A stretch of 64,000 nucleotides of DNA. Origin: Limanda limanda (lineage: Eukaryota > Chordata > Actinopteri > Pleuronectiformes > Pleuronectidae). The notes beneath the pieces were generated by a model that saw nothing but the letters and a program-made list of their open reading frames with translations, had not been told where the DNA came from and made no database searches. The stretch's first letter is position 1; the number at the start of each line of letters is the position of its first letter. A program made the translations under genes and the position numbers. The stretch is from NCBI RefSeq assembly GCF_963576545.1, contig NC_083641.1:13200893-13264892 (forward strand), given 5' to 3'. This document shows positions 36,863 through 49,189 of this stretch, piece by piece.

Positions 36863-39237
36863 AAGAGACAAACAAACATGGACAGACACACACACAAACA
36901 GTGTATGACAGCATGCTAATCAACAGGCCTGTTCCATTAAATCAGATGGGAGAGAGATGACATGTTATCTATTCTAACCACACTCTGTGCCTCTAAAATA
37001 TTTTATCAAGACAACACACCTAATGCCCAGTGCACTTACAGTGTGTTTGTGTTTGTGCGTGTGTGTTTGTGTGTGTGACAGTTATCAAATGGGCATTGTC
37101 TTGTTCTGGTCCTCGGGAAATGAACCTGACATTACTCATCTATCAGGATCGCTGTCCCCCTCCTCAGTCATCTCTTTACCTCCTCCTGCTGTCTCTACGT
37201 CCGTCACCCCGGTTCCACGCTTTCTCGTCCCTCTGACTCACTGACTCTCTTTCTTTTTCATATTTTCTCCTCCGTCTACTTCCTTACGTGTGATCGACCT
37301 CAATACTTTTCCTCATTCTCCCTCTTTTTTCTCTCTTTTCCTGCTCATCTTCCTCTTCTGTCTTTCACTCATCTTTGTGCGTCAATGTTTCATCTCCTCT
37401 TTGTTTCTTCCCCTCCCTCCCTTCCCCCCTTTACAGTCACACCACTTTCTCTCTCTTTCTCCCTTCAGTTTTCTTCCTACTCTCTCTCTCTGCGTTTGTC
37501 TCTCTCCTTTCTCTATCAATCTCTAAATCTGATCCTCTCCATCATTCTCTCTTGCTCCACTTTGCTTTTCTCTCTTATCTTAAAAAAACCCTCTTTCCCC
37601 AGCACCGCCATTCATCTCGGGTGCATTCAAGTGCATTAAAGCCTCTGATAAATTGAATGCACTCTCGTTTTTTTAAATCCTTGTTTTTGTTAATGCCTGC
37701 CCACCGTGGCGTGTTCCACATCGTTTGAGTTCAGCTTGTCTGATGAGTTCCACACGAACACTAAACTCCAAAGTCCTCTTCGGTGACAGTTTCTGCTTCA
37801 AGTCCTCACCTAAATGATGTTAGATGCATTACTGCCTCCCATAGTGACTGTTATATTCTGCTTCCCTCCGCATCCGTTTTCTTTCTCCAATGAGAGACAA
37901 CATCTACCAATCACAAAAGCTTTTAGCGGCACATATAAGACAGGTGTAAACTGTTTTTAGCTCCACTGGAAACTCAGTGAACACAGGCTATTTTCACCTG
38001 TCAGCATCAATGCAATCTCGTCTGCAGAACCAGAACATGCAGCTTTGTTTGCTTCGAACAGTTTAATGGTCGACTTTAATCACAGTGGTGCAACAGCTGT
38101 TTTATCAACTGGTGTCAGAGGTGGCAATGGGCTGGAACGCAGCACACTGCCGCTGGGTGAGTAAGAGCTGTGATGGAATAATGTTCCAGCTGAGAATTTG
38201 AATATGCGAGAACTGTTTTTATTAGAGAAAACTGTTAGTGTAGATAACTACACTGTGTGCATGAAAATAGGATTTCAAAGTATGATTTCTTTCTCCTTCT
38301 GTTATTTCCTGCTTTCTGAGCCCAAGACTCGATTTTGTAAGGTAGCACTCAGTATACATATGAAGTGTAATAATCGAGCAAATTGTATCATAAGAGGCAG
38401 TTTGCTTAGAATAGGAATCAAAACTGACTCCCTGAGTAGATGTGTACAAGGGGTTGGTTTTGATGCAGTTGTCAAAACCTCTTATTATAGCAAGATAGCA
38501 ATAAAACAGGAAAATAAAAATGAAAGTAAGAGGAACTTTAAAAAGCATAGTAGAGCAGTTCTACAGTATATTTTACCAATAAATAAAATCCACATTTACA
38601 ACTGAGTTTAAAGTTTATGTATCTAAGACTATGTGATGTGTTTTCTCAGTTTGAAGATACATTTCACAGAAATTAATCTTTGGGGGAAGGGAGATTCTCT
38701 TAAGAGTTTTCACTCTGAATGCATGCTGGGAATTCTGTTAAGTTTGATAGGTTTAAAAACTTGTGACATCCTCTTAGAACTCTAACTAGATAGTCAAGGC
38801 TGAATTAAGTTAAAATCAACAAAACAAAGAAAGACTAACATCTATTTATTCCTGAACAATATTTAACAGTAAACCATCAACAGTCTTTTTCGAGTTGTGA
38901 AATGATGTGAGCAAAAGTACTGGTGATACTGCCAGATGTTGCTAGAGAATGGAGGAGATCAGTGAGCTTTGATGGGTGACATATTCCTCTCAGATTACCT
39001 CATATAAGATCTCTGTCACCCTTTGCACACACACGATACACTTTGCAGATAAGACTCAGAGGCTGACTTCACTCTTGGTTGTCAGAATTAGCTTAGGAAC
39101 CCTGAAACAACAGAGAGACAGACGTCCAGGCCGATGTGAGAAGCAACGGCACAATAGAAATGACAAACAACAGGTTTGAGACGGTGTAGAAACATATGTC
39201 GGTGTCACATAGTTTAAACACTGACAAGATCATTCTC
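36861..39237. other. Gene-free sequence, pyrimidine-rich block
   Basis: The plus strand at 37150-37600 is strongly pyrimidine-rich (CTCTC/TTTCCT), which creates several overlapping Ser/Leu/Phe frames that are not genes. A 135-codon frame at 38198-38605 has no recognised features. The rest holds nothing identifiable. Confidence 0.55.
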
Positions 39238-39516
39238 CAGCTGTTGAATCTTGGATGCACACCCTTATTCGGATCCTCACCAAAATTCACAAGATGCTGA
39301 TTTTTATTTGACTCTGCACCCAATTGCAAAGAATCCCAGATATAAGTCTCCTAAACAATGCGGTTTGCCCCCCCATCAAGATCCATTAATTATTCACTGA
39401 GAAATCAATGAAAATGTTGAAAAATGACCTGTCTCCTGGAGTTTTGTGGTAATCTGTTGAGTAGTTGTTGTTAATCCTGTTAAGTAATGAACAAACAGAT
39501 AACCTCCTTGGCAGAG
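39238..39516 (-). repeat. Teleost dispersed repeat family A, copy 1
   Basis: Runs from GGATCCTCACCAAAATTCAC through TCAAGATCCATTAATTATTCACTGAGAAATC to ATAACCTCCTTGGCAGAG. The order corresponds to the reverse of copies at 40473 and 45411, whose plus-strand start is CCAAGGAAGTTG. I recall the family as abundant in fish ('cataacctccttggcggaggtaa'). The copy is diverged, so old. Confidence 0.7.
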
Positions 39517-39650
39517 AAAACGGCAATGGCACTCAGTCGAGTGTTTACCTGCACCAAACCCTTTTAAATCTAGATCCTAATATGTATCGGGGGGGGGGCC
39601 TGGACTCAATTCCCGCACAGGTACCGGCCCCCTACAAAGTGTTGAAAACT

Positions 39651-39800
39651 ATGCCCCTTTGTCTGGATCTGTCCCAAAATGAAAAGGTTATTTTTTGGCC
39701 CATGTTCCATCCTTCCACAAAGGAATTTTTGTATAATCCTGCTGACAATCCAGCCAACTACCATCAGGCAGGGGTGAAAACATAACCTTCTCGCTGGAGG
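39651..39800 (-). repeat. Teleost dispersed repeat family A, copy 2
   Basis: Contains GGCCCATGTTCCATCCTTCCAC, TGTATAATCCTGCTGACAA and GGGGTGAAAACATAACCTTC in the same order and orientation as copy 1. It is preceded by a G run at 39589-39598. It lies 135 bp after copy 1, so the two are tandem neighbours. Confidence 0.72.
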
Positions 39801-40472
39801 TATATAACAAATCCAATGGATTGTTAAAATCAAATCAAAATGAGCTGTGGTTGTCGCCTTTGAAATTTGATGACTCAATTGATGTCAGCATATTGGCTTC
39901 AATAATCCAGGACAGTAATTCTGTAATCACAACCAGCAAACACACAGTCCAGCAGCTGAATAAACAAACCATGTGGGTCAAGCTCTATTCACTGTATCAA
40001 TTTCCCCCCTGCTATCAAGAAGACCAGGGTCTGTATGTGTGATGCACAGTCTGGTCATCAAGGATGATTCTATTAAAATCCAGCAGGAAAGCTGCAGCTC
40101 TTGAGCGGTTTCATTTTACTGAATGGCTCTCATGGTAAAAAGGCTTGAGTGTCTTGATGGAAAGTAATCTTGAGCTTATAAGAAGAAGAATTCATTCAAA
40201 GAAATCATTGGATCATTATAGTTGAGTATTTACTTGCTGATTACCGAAGGGAATAAAACCCACATCTATATTTTGGGCTGAAAATGTTCCTGAAGCATGT
40301 TTTTCAAAGTGAAATATTTCTAAAAATAATTTGATGTTGAATTTGCGGATGGAAGATTTTTCTGCCATTTTTGTTGATCCAAATATTCAAAGTTTAGGTA
40401 AAAAGAAGAAAGAAAGAGACAATATTCACTCACTGTTTTCAAGGCCAAAGAAGAACATCTGCGTTTACATCC

Positions 40473-40926
40473 GTCATGGAGGCTTTGTGTTTGTCATGTT
40501 CTCTTTTTTTTTTTTTTTTAGCAGGATTACGCAAAAACTATAGGACAGATTTACACAGAACTTGGTGGTGGGATGCTCTATGGGTCAGGGAAGAACCCTT
40601 TAAATTGAACTTACTCAAAGTGTATGAGCTCTTTAAGTGCCCTTCTAGTTTGTTGGTTTGTCTGTCGACAGTGTTACATAAAAACTATCACTCCTAATTT
40701 GAATCAAGCTCGGTGGGAAGTATCTTTGGTCTGAGAAGTACTCATTAAACTTGGGTAAGGGGGCGGATCCAGGATTTCTTAAACTATGTTTTATGACAAA
40801 TAAATAATTGAAGGTATCAGACCACTTTCCTTTTTCTTCTTTATTCTCATTTTAAGAACCTAACAGTCATGTGAAGGGTTGTTTGGCCTTGGCAGAGGTA
40901 TGCGCTCTGCTAAGTGCCATTCTAGT
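40473..40926 (+). repeat. Teleost dispersed repeat family A, copy 3
   Basis: The longest copy. It reads GCAGGATTACGCAAAAACTA, then ATGGGTCAGGGAAGAACCC, then GGGGCGGATCCAGGATTTC, and ends TTGGCAGAGGTATGCGCTCT and AAGTGCCATTCTAG. It is inverted relative to copies 1 and 2. The middle is rearranged: a second 'TTCTAGTTTGTTGGTTTGTCTGTC' start appears at about 40645, which suggests two overlapping copies. Confidence 0.72.
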
Positions 40927-41867
40927 GAAATTAGCATTAACATCATATTCTTTTTCTCTAAGTTGAAAATTCATTACTATGCTCCACTCAGAGCTGTACA
41001 GTCTGAGGGCAAGTTATTGCACAATTATGTGGAAACTTGGAGCCAATCTGCTTCAGGCCAGATATGCAACAATATATATCGTATAAGGCACAGAAGTGCA
41101 GACTGCAGATAAAATGTTTAATCACTTTCTATTTCAGTAGCTTGATTCTAGAGTCAGACTTGTTCCCCGTATAATATGTCCTCAGTCTGAAATCACCAAA
41201 ATCAAGTTACCATGCTTCTTTATCTTCATCTCAAATATATATCGGATTAGTTTTATGCCTGTCACACACTGCATTGCCTAATAGGTGAACATGTATATGT
41301 CAATAGCAGTTTATTATGCTGCTGGTGTAGATGGAAAATACAACTGTCTGAGTTCACCTTATTTTACGTTGACTGAAATTTAATGAATATTGTCCTCTTG
41401 CACCTGTGGTCCCGGCATATGAATGAAAAGTTTCAAATCTGTGTCAACAGCTTAGGGAACACTAAAGCAGCTATAATCAATGTTTTTTTTTAACTGTTGA
41501 TCTAATTTAAATAACGCAGAAACAGTGTGAGATTTGACTTTATTTCTCAAAACTTCCGCTCCCCTCGGCTTTAGAGAGCTTTACCTTCATAGCATAGCAG
41601 AGATTAAGCTGTTTGCAGCAAAATACTTTTTTATATAGTACAGCACCAAAGATCAGACTGTAACGGTTATACAGATCAGCTTGGAAACAGTCCAGCGTTT
41701 TGCAGCCAAAGAGACAGATATTTCCCTCAGGTTGGTAGAAACCAAACAGAGCTAAAAGAGAGTGACAAGTGGAGTTACTTCTTCCTGATGTCTTTATCAG
41801 TGTGCAGCAGCTGAAAAATGTAAAAGCCTATGAAACTACATTTAAGCCCTTCAGGTTTGTTTTTGTA
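40927..41867. other. Gene-free sequence
   Basis: Nothing recognised between family-A copies 3 and 4. Confidence 0.6.
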
Positions 41868-42122
41868 TTTGGGTCCGCTCCAAATTGCACACACTCATAA
41901 ATATCAGTCTCCTAAGTATGTCTAATTTGTTTGATCAAGATCCATGAATCTCTCACTGAGAAATCATCGCTATCTGAGTCTTAAAGAAAGAGCTGAAAAA
42001 TTCCTGGATCTGCCCCTTTGCATGGATCCATGCCAACATTTAATGGGTTCTTTCTTGGCCCGTGTCCCATCCTCCCAGTAAGTTTTCTGTAATCTTGCTG
42101 ACAAACATGCAGACCAATAAAC
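41868..42122 (-). repeat. Teleost dispersed repeat family A, copy 4
   Basis: Carries GGTCCGCTCCAAATTGCACACACTCATAAATATCAGTCTCCTAAG (about 41871-41916), GATCAAGATCCATGAATCTCTCACTGAGAAATC (about 41934-41967), then TGGGTTCTTTCTTGGCCCG and AATCTTGCTGACAAACA. It covers more of the consensus body than copy 2. Confidence 0.72.
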
Positions 42123-44502
42123 AGAGAAAAGCAACGGCGGATGAATAACTAATAAATAAGCAAATCTTATCCACTTAAAAAGTGATAATGAATCAATTCT
42201 TCAGAACGTTGTTGCCATTACATATTTTCAGGCTTAACGTTCAGATTGAATCTGTGTGTGTGTGTGTGTGTTTGTGTGTGCGTGCGTGTGTGCTTGTGTG
42301 TGTAAGGCCGTGCATTATAGTTAGTGTCATTGTTGGACCCCCGTGGACCAGTACCAATTTACAGCACACACACAGAGATATGGTCCCCTTCTAACGACCA
42401 GAACAGAGCAGTGTCTTCATTAGCCTTTAGACCCCTTCAGCCATATCACAGAAATCATTAAAATAGCTCTGCCATTTAACAAACACATAGAGACATGCAC
42501 ACAAAGAAAGACACACCATTCCTGCGTCATTAACTTTAACATCCTGGACACACACGGGAGGAAACAGAGAGAGAGAGAAATTGAGGCAAGAGTGGGTGGG
42601 AGAGGTGTGGAGGACAAAACTGAAAAATAAATAAATTGTGCAATTATTTAAGAAACACAGAGCAAAAAGACATATGTAGAAAATAAGTCAGCTGGGTGAG
42701 GTGATGAAGAGACAGAGAGAAGGAAAAATGAAGCGCAGTACATGGTCAGATTGTTGTTCTTCCACAATGCTGTTCCTCACCGTGGCAACTAACACTTAGA
42801 CGTGTTGATGTGGCGGGAAGAGAAGCGAAGATGTGTTATGTAAGACAGGAAGCAGAAATTGTCGGGCAGCCGCCGTATTGAGACCAGAATAACAGACGTC
42901 AGCGTTGAATAATTGTCCACAGTGGCCAATTCCTCTTTTCCCCATTCCTCCACCGCCCTCACATCAGCGGGTGAGGAGATTATTCAGCCAAAGGCTCTGA
43001 TGAAGACTCAAAGTGGGTTTTTTTCCATCCTAGAAATTAATTACAAATCAAAGTAGGCATGTATTATATCTGTCAGATGGGATGATTTATTTCAAAAATT
43101 ATGCTTTTCTATCATCGAGGGGGAGACTTAAATCAGAGAGGGAAGGAAGGGGGGAGCAGGAAGGTGTGTGTGTGGTTGTGTGCTTGTGTGCGTGCGTGTT
43201 GGTGCGTGCGCGTGCGTTTGGCAGCAGCACAGACTTGTAGAGTCAGGTTGAGTAAATTACGTTGCCGCACCAGAAACAATGACATGTAATTCAGCGGGAG
43301 ATGAAAAATGCTGTTCAATAATTAAAGTGTACAGTAGCTGGTAATGCGCTGCTGTACAGCTCACAACCTCACACACAATACAAAAGTCTGTTTGCTTGAT
43401 CCTGCGCCTGAGGCAATTCCTCTCAACATGATCCTTCATCTCCATCTCTCTTCTTCCTCCTGACATCCAGCAATCAGCGTCGCCATTTCTCCTTCTCGCT
43501 CTTTATCTGAAAGCAACCACTTTTTCTTTATGAGATTCTTTTCATTCCCTCATGTCAAAGATCACATACTCGCCCACTCACTCACTCACACACTCATGCG
43601 AACAGTATATGCAGCCGCGCATCCTGCTCATATATACAGAGAGGACGTTTTGTGTGGAAAAATGAGCTGATTGCGTCGCCTTGTGTGTAGGTGTGCGGGT
43701 CTGTTTTTCTGTGCGAGTTCAGAAAGTTCTGACTATTATAAAAGTTTAACCGTCTGCTGTGTGGCACGAAGGCTCGCACAAGCTGTACTATGCAAATGCA
43801 CATGTTGGTATTTTCATAAAACTGATTGCGCCCCCCATTTTTATACTCTCCGTTCATTAGGTCCATATTTGGGCAAGTCCTCTGAAAGCTAGCGGATACA
43901 TTACAAAACAGAGCAGTGCCACTGGACATTTCAACAATGGCGGATCTGTTTTAGGGGCGAGACTTTACTAGTTTGGTGAGAAACTACCGACGTCTATGAT
44001 GCTACTCTGCCTGGTCACAGGGACATACAGACACTTTAACAGTTTTCTTCGGACGGAAATTATCACAACCTCCTCCACCGACGCCACGTCTGTGTTGACG
44101 GCAACTCTCGACTTTGCACTGCCCTCTAGTGGACATGTAGCTTAGCATGCTAACGTAAGGAGTCGGGGGAAATACAAGTACACAAACAATCGCTCGCTGT
44201 GTTGACTGAGTTTTTTGCTGCACAATTGAGAGAGAGAGAGAGAGAGAGAGGAAAAATACAACAAGATGTTAAACATAATGTCGTAAATAAAGAAATAAGT
44301 GTTTTACTGCGGATGCTTTTGTCTCCGTGTGTTTTTCCACATTGTGCTAATGACTTCTCGTCTTTACAGTCTTTTGACACCGGGACACTTCCATCCTTAC
44401 AGCTGGTCCAGTGGCAAAAGCTGCCTTTCCTTCTGGGAGGCAGCACACGGGTTAGAGCCTCCCCCGCGCTAAAAAAACGTCTCCCCCTTTTTCTTTCACC
44501 AG
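42123..44502. other. Gene-free interval with GT tract
   Basis: Interrupted GT at about 42250-42305 and another GT/GC-rich patch at 43163-43220. A GA tract lies at about 44228-44250. The segment 43880-44160 contains CACTGGACATTTCAACAATGGC and TGCCCTCTAGTGGACA, motifs I associate with fish dispersed repeats, but not strongly enough to define an element. Sequence at 42750-43020 looks like a possible conserved element; this is unproven. Confidence 0.5.
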
Positions 44503-44562
44503 CAAATTAACATCAACACGGATGACATGAAGGCCGCCAGAGAGAAGGTGTCAAAACTGAGG
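44503..44562 (+). CDS. Candidate 60-bp coding exon
   Basis: A strong acceptor (CTCCCCCTTTTTCTTTCACCAG) is followed by 60 nt open in only one frame. The peptide NTDDMKAAREKVSKLR is helical and charged, and ends at GAGG|GTAAAA (a weak donor). The phase is 0 at both ends, compatible with the candidates at 20206 and 27696. I do not recognise the protein. The weak donor keeps confidence low. Confidence 0.27.
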
Positions 44563-45410
44563 GTAAAAAGAGTCAATGGAGGAGGTGACATTCACCGTAG
44601 ATGAATATGAGTATCCAGGAGAGACAGAAGCCTTTATTGTAGGAGGCAAAAGAGAGGAAGGAAAAAAATGTGCCGTGATTGGCTGCTATACAAATATAGC
44701 TGAATTCATTTGAAATTAAAAAAATACAGGCTACATTCACAGTACAGACCTTCACACACGGCGCTCAGCAGAGACGCGCCATATAATCATTTCCTATGTG
44801 AAGATTCTTGATTTAATAAAATGAAAGAATTTTCACGGTCCAGGAAACATGGATTTTAGTCTGATTATGTTTTGAAACTGAGTCTGAATCACATCGTCAA
44901 TGTGCACCCCCCCCCCCCCCCTTTTAAGCCGCATGCAGATTTATTAAGTTGAGGGGAACATATAAGCACAATATAAGCACAGAGTTGGAGTAATTATTTT
45001 GATTCTTTAATCTGTTTTGAAAGTTTCATTGATATTTGAATCCATTGTTTTTCGACATTAATCATTAATTAATTATCTGCACACATTTATACAACAGAAC
45101 CACCTGCAAATCAGCAACTTCATGTATGGAATCAAAAGTTGCATAAGCACTCATATTGTTATTTTTTATAATTTTCGAACTTGCAAGATGTCACTGGTAA
45201 GGGGCCGGGGTCTATTTTTTTAGATAGTTGTGCATCATGAATGTGCATCAGGCCGTCAGACACGTTGACAGTAGCCAGCAGCTGAACATGAAAAGCCGTG
45301 ACAGCAGCCTGCTCTCTGTCGCCGAGGAACGTCTTGTTGTCATTTCACAGGAAGAGAAAAGACAGAACATTTGATGTTAAAATTCTACGATAGTATTATT
45401 TAATTTTTTT
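44563..45410. other. Gene-free sequence
   Basis: AT-rich, with a 14-base C run near 44908-44921. No other feature is supported. Confidence 0.6.
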
Positions 45411-45702
45411 ACCAAGGAAGTTGTAATTTCGACCCTGTTCGTGTGTTGGTTTGTTGGATTGTCAGACTGATTACTCAAAAACTACTGAACAAATTTCCAC
45501 AAAACAAAAAAAGAACATGGGCCAAGAGAGAATCCATGAAATTAAACTCACTGGCGCAGTGGATCTTTCATATATATATATGGCTTTCTCACCGATTTTC
45601 ACAGGGATCAATTTATGGATCTTGATAAAAAAAATAAAGTGGAGGGGCGGGGCATGACCCAAATGAAGAATCCAATACATTTTGGAGGGGATCTAGATAA
45701 AT
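45411..45702 (+). repeat. Teleost dispersed repeat family A, copy 5
   Basis: Starts ACCAAGGAAGTTGTAATTTCG and continues with TGTTGGTTTGTTGGATTGTC-like sequence (about 45443-45465), ACTCAAAAACTACTGAAC, AACATGGGCCAAGAGAGAA and TTATGGATCTTGATAAAAAA. This gives the 5' edge of the consensus best of all copies. An (AT)n run interrupts it near 45570. Confidence 0.75.
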
Positions 45703-45744
45703 GGGCATATTTTTTATCCACTATATTAAGCAGATAGGGCATTA

Positions 45745-45870
45745 GCCTTAGCGAGTTATGTCATTTTGTCTGCCTGTCTGTTAGTTAGGAGGATTACACA
45801 AGAGCTACCGGACAGATTACCACCAAACATGGTGGAAGGATGCAGTGTGGGTCAGGGAAGTGTAAAAAAA
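45745..45870 (+). repeat. Teleost dispersed repeat family A, copy 6
   Basis: Starts CCTTAGCGAGTTATGTC and continues GTCTGCCTGTCTGTTAG, GGAGGATTACACAAGAGCTAC and GGTGGAAGGATGCAGTG. It is a short 5' fragment in the same orientation as copy 5 and only about 40 bp beyond it. Confidence 0.72.
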
Positions 45871-47061
45871 GGGTTTTTAGTTTATTATGAATCTGTGGCA
45901 GGACAAATTAGAATATGTCGGGCCACCACAGAGCAGATAAGTAATAGTAAACGCTTTGACATGGGGACAAACGACGCTGGCTTTGGTGCAGATGTTCACT
46001 CTCTGATTGCTCTTCGAGTTTGACATATAACAGGAGATAAATGAATTAACACAGAGATAAATGTGTTTGTCAGTTCATGTGGCCTTTAAGTGTCTTTAAC
46101 CTCTGCAACCTGACTTCTTGAAACTGACGAGGCAGCTACAGAACCAGTCACAGGAAAATTAAGTTTGTTCGTTGTAGTCAAGCAGTTTTTACTTTGTGCC
46201 TCAGCTCCGGTTCCTGGGGAGCCGTCGGGGGACTAATTTCCTCAAACTGTCACCACAGCAGCTCCATTATCATACTGGGGGAAGTGAGGAACTATGCGAT
46301 GGCTGCGGGCATAATGTGTTCTCTCCTCAATAATACATTGACCCTGTGAGAAAAAGCCTCACTGTCAGATGTTTGTTTCTGACACCTGCAGGTCTGATGT
46401 TAACTCAAAGAAATAATGTGGTATTTATAAAGAAATGGTTTGAATAACAAATAAATACCAGTGGTGTAAAGAAGAAATACAACCATTTGTGCACTTACCA
46501 GCTCGCTCTAAGCTTGTCTGGTGTGTTGACTTAAGAGGCAGTGAACTCCTAACAAACTTTGCAAGTCAAATCTGTGGCCAGGGAAGCTTTTGTTGGTCTG
46601 TCCCTGAACACTGTAGGAATGAGTGGAGTTTAGAGGTGAGAGGGACGTCTATTTGCTGCTCTGTCACTCTGAATCTTATCTGCTTTGTGCGTCACCTGCC
46701 CCTCAAGAGGCTGGTCCTCTCTTTTGTCTCCCCCACTCTCACTATATACCCACCTTCAAGTCACAGATTTAAAGCCAGTGTTTGTTGGTGTTGGTATTTA
46801 TCCGCGGCATTGAAGCACAATAAATGGCTCTTGGCCTCTCACCTCATGCATTTTCCTTTATCGGTTCCTGTCTTTCTTCCTGAGCACTTTTCTTCTCTCT
46901 GTTCTTCCGTTGGTCCCTCAGCGCCATTCCTCTTGCATTTTCTCTCACCTCTCCATTGAATGGCTGTTTTTGTCGAGCATACATTATTTTAAAGTAGTTG
47001 CTTCTTCAAAGAGAGGATACAGTGGAGGAGAAAACATTAAGTTTGACACCGTGCAAACTTA
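45871..47061. other. Gene-free sequence
   Basis: Contains the longest frame in the window not made of simple repeat (156 codons, plus strand, 46489-46959). It has no ATG context, domain or signal that I recognise, and is rich in L/S/C/F. I treat it as chance. Confidence 0.5.
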
Positions 47062-47560
47062 AAGTAGACCTGGACAATATGGCCAAAAATTATATCAAGA
47101 TAACAAATTTATGTCAATATTGATAATGTTATTGATTTGTATTTTATTTTATTTCATCGTATTGGTTAAAAGACAATTTTATTCCACAGATCAGTTATGT
47201 GCTCTTGCAGTATATTTTTATCAATAGCAATACAACAAAAGTCTATATTGATATAATAATTATGCATTGTGCAAACATAATGAGGATGTGTAACACAGAA
47301 TTGCTAGAAACGTTCCTATACGCAGCAAATATCAGTCCATAAACTCAAGAGAAATAACTTGATATTTATTTATCCCTGCTTTCATTATCGATATCGACTG
47401 ATATGAACATTTATGATGTTTTGGCCAATTCATCATATGCTAGGCCTCCTCAATGTGCTTGCACAATGCACAAGTTTCAATAATAACTGAACTTTTGTTG
47501 TATTGATAATGATGAAAATCATATTTCAATAATTGACAGTGTTTTATTACCCATCCCAAC
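47062..47560. mobile_element. Inverted-repeat MITE-like element
   Basis: The left side begins GACCTGGACAATATGGCCAAAAA and the right side contains the inverted GTTTTGGCCAATTCATCATATGCTAGGCC. A second inverted pair is TATCAATAGCAATACAACAAAAGT (about 47218-47241) with ACTTTTGTTGTATTGATAATG (about 47491-47511), plus GCATTGTGCAAACA with TGCTTGCACAATGCAC. The repeated ATATCGATATCGA and TTATATCA text matches a common fish element that I recall by its 'ggacaatatggccaaaaa' motif. The termini are degenerate and a target duplication is not clear, so the boundaries are approximate. Confidence 0.6.
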
Positions 47561-49107
47561 TATTACAAATTGCTAAATGAAACACCTATTATTATAACAC
47601 AGAGAGAACAGGCTCCCATTATTGCTTATATCAGTCATAGCACCTTACATTGGCTGCAACAGTTTAGCTGTGACCCGAGTTCCATGCTAAATTAGAAATT
47701 TATTTTCAATCAACTTCAATTAGGAGCTAATTTTCTATTTGAGAATCCTGTCAAGGATCAGGCGTATTGGAAATAAGGTGGCGGTCGCGTGCAGTGAATG
47801 TGATGAATGCCCGAGTTTAATAATAGCAGGAGTTCATAGGCATTTTGACCTGTGTCCTGTTTGAAAGTGGTCTTAAGATGAAAAAATATTAGCAATGGGC
47901 TCAGCGATATAATAAGCTTCAACCTTTAAAAGATTGGGTTCCAAGCCGACAGGCCCAGGTGATTTTCTTCGATCAATAGCTTTTAGAGCCGTACAGATCT
48001 CCTCACTAGAAACAGCTCTGAAAATAAAAGAGTTCAGAGGTGGGGACGAGAGCCTGAAGTAGATGTGGTATTAAAAAAACTGACACACTTGTTATTAACT
48101 TCTCATTTAATTCCATGTTCAACAGCGTGTTTGTTGTTCTGCTCTTAATTAAATGTTAAATTGACTCAAAGGCTCTCAGAAAGGAAGTGGAGCATGACCG
48201 ACATTTTTTCTGCTTCTGAGATTTAGGGGGATTCAGAAGGACTGTCTCTTATCAGTATTTTGACTTTTAAAATGAAACACCATGCTGACAGATTGCGTTC
48301 ACCTGCATTTGTGTGTATGTGTGTGTGTGTCTGATTTAAACTCAGTGATATGTTTCTGGTTATTTTTTTGTCATTCGTTTGTTTCTTTACATTCAGAGAG
48401 CCACAAGAAAAAACGCAGAGCAAAGTAAAACTTGACAGTACCAGACATCAGATTCAGTTTGCACTGTGAGCGTTACCACACGGCCTAATGAGATTAACTG
48501 TGGCATGAAATCAGTTGGATAGTTTGTTTTGCTCGTCTGCTCAATGCACCTTTGGAGTTTGGACTATTGACAAGTAGATTTCTTTTCACTGGATGTGTAA
48601 ACAGTCATCCAGAATTCAGGAATCCTTTTCAGTGTGTAAAGTGCAGAATATGTGAAGCTACGTGATCGGTCCATGTCGGCAGTCATTCTCTGACTTCAGC
48701 TTGATGCGTTGCAGCTTTAAAAACAGAACAGTTAACAGCGGAGCTAATGAATCAAGCCTTGCTCCGTGAGGGTTTTCACTTAATTAAATTAACGGGCTCT
48801 GATCAGAGGATATATTCTCATTATGAACATGTTGTCAACTCAGCATCACAGATCAAACTGACTATGTCACTGTGTGTACAAACTGCAAAGTGTGCTGATC
48901 CTTATACTAAATGTGTATGAATATATATATATACTGTATATACATACATATATTGACAGTTTATACATACATAAATATACAGTATGTATATTTCTTCATT
49001 GATTCATCTTACAGAACTGTATATATAGCTGATATAGCAAATACACTCAATTAGTGAAGAGCTTGTCTTTGTTAGATTGTATACGTTTTCACACTGCGTT
49101 TGTATGT
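47561..49107. other. Gene-free sequence with AT palindromes
   Basis: At 48915-48992 TATATACTGTATATACATAC and the later AATATACAGTATGTATATTT form an imperfect inverted repeat with cruciform potential. The rest is unremarkable. TTAATTAAATTAA lies at about 48780-48792. Confidence 0.55.
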
Positions 49108-49118
49108 CTGTGTGTGTG

Positions 49119-49172
<54 letters not shown>

Positions 49173-49189
49173 TGTGTGTGTGTGTGTGT
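49108..49189. repeat. (GT)n microsatellite, interrupted
   Basis: About 82 bp of GT with TTAG and TATG interruptions. An X-box-like GTCGCCATGGAAAC follows at 49268-49281. Confidence 0.96.

Noticed and set aside
38127..38158. Short exon ending at GTGAGTAAG
   Set aside because: Splice motifs alone. Similar acceptor/donor pairs occur by chance many times in the window.
46489..46959. 156-codon plus-strand ORF as a gene
   Set aside because: No domain, signal, splice or composition support, and length is within the range expected by chance in 64 kb of six-frame sequence.
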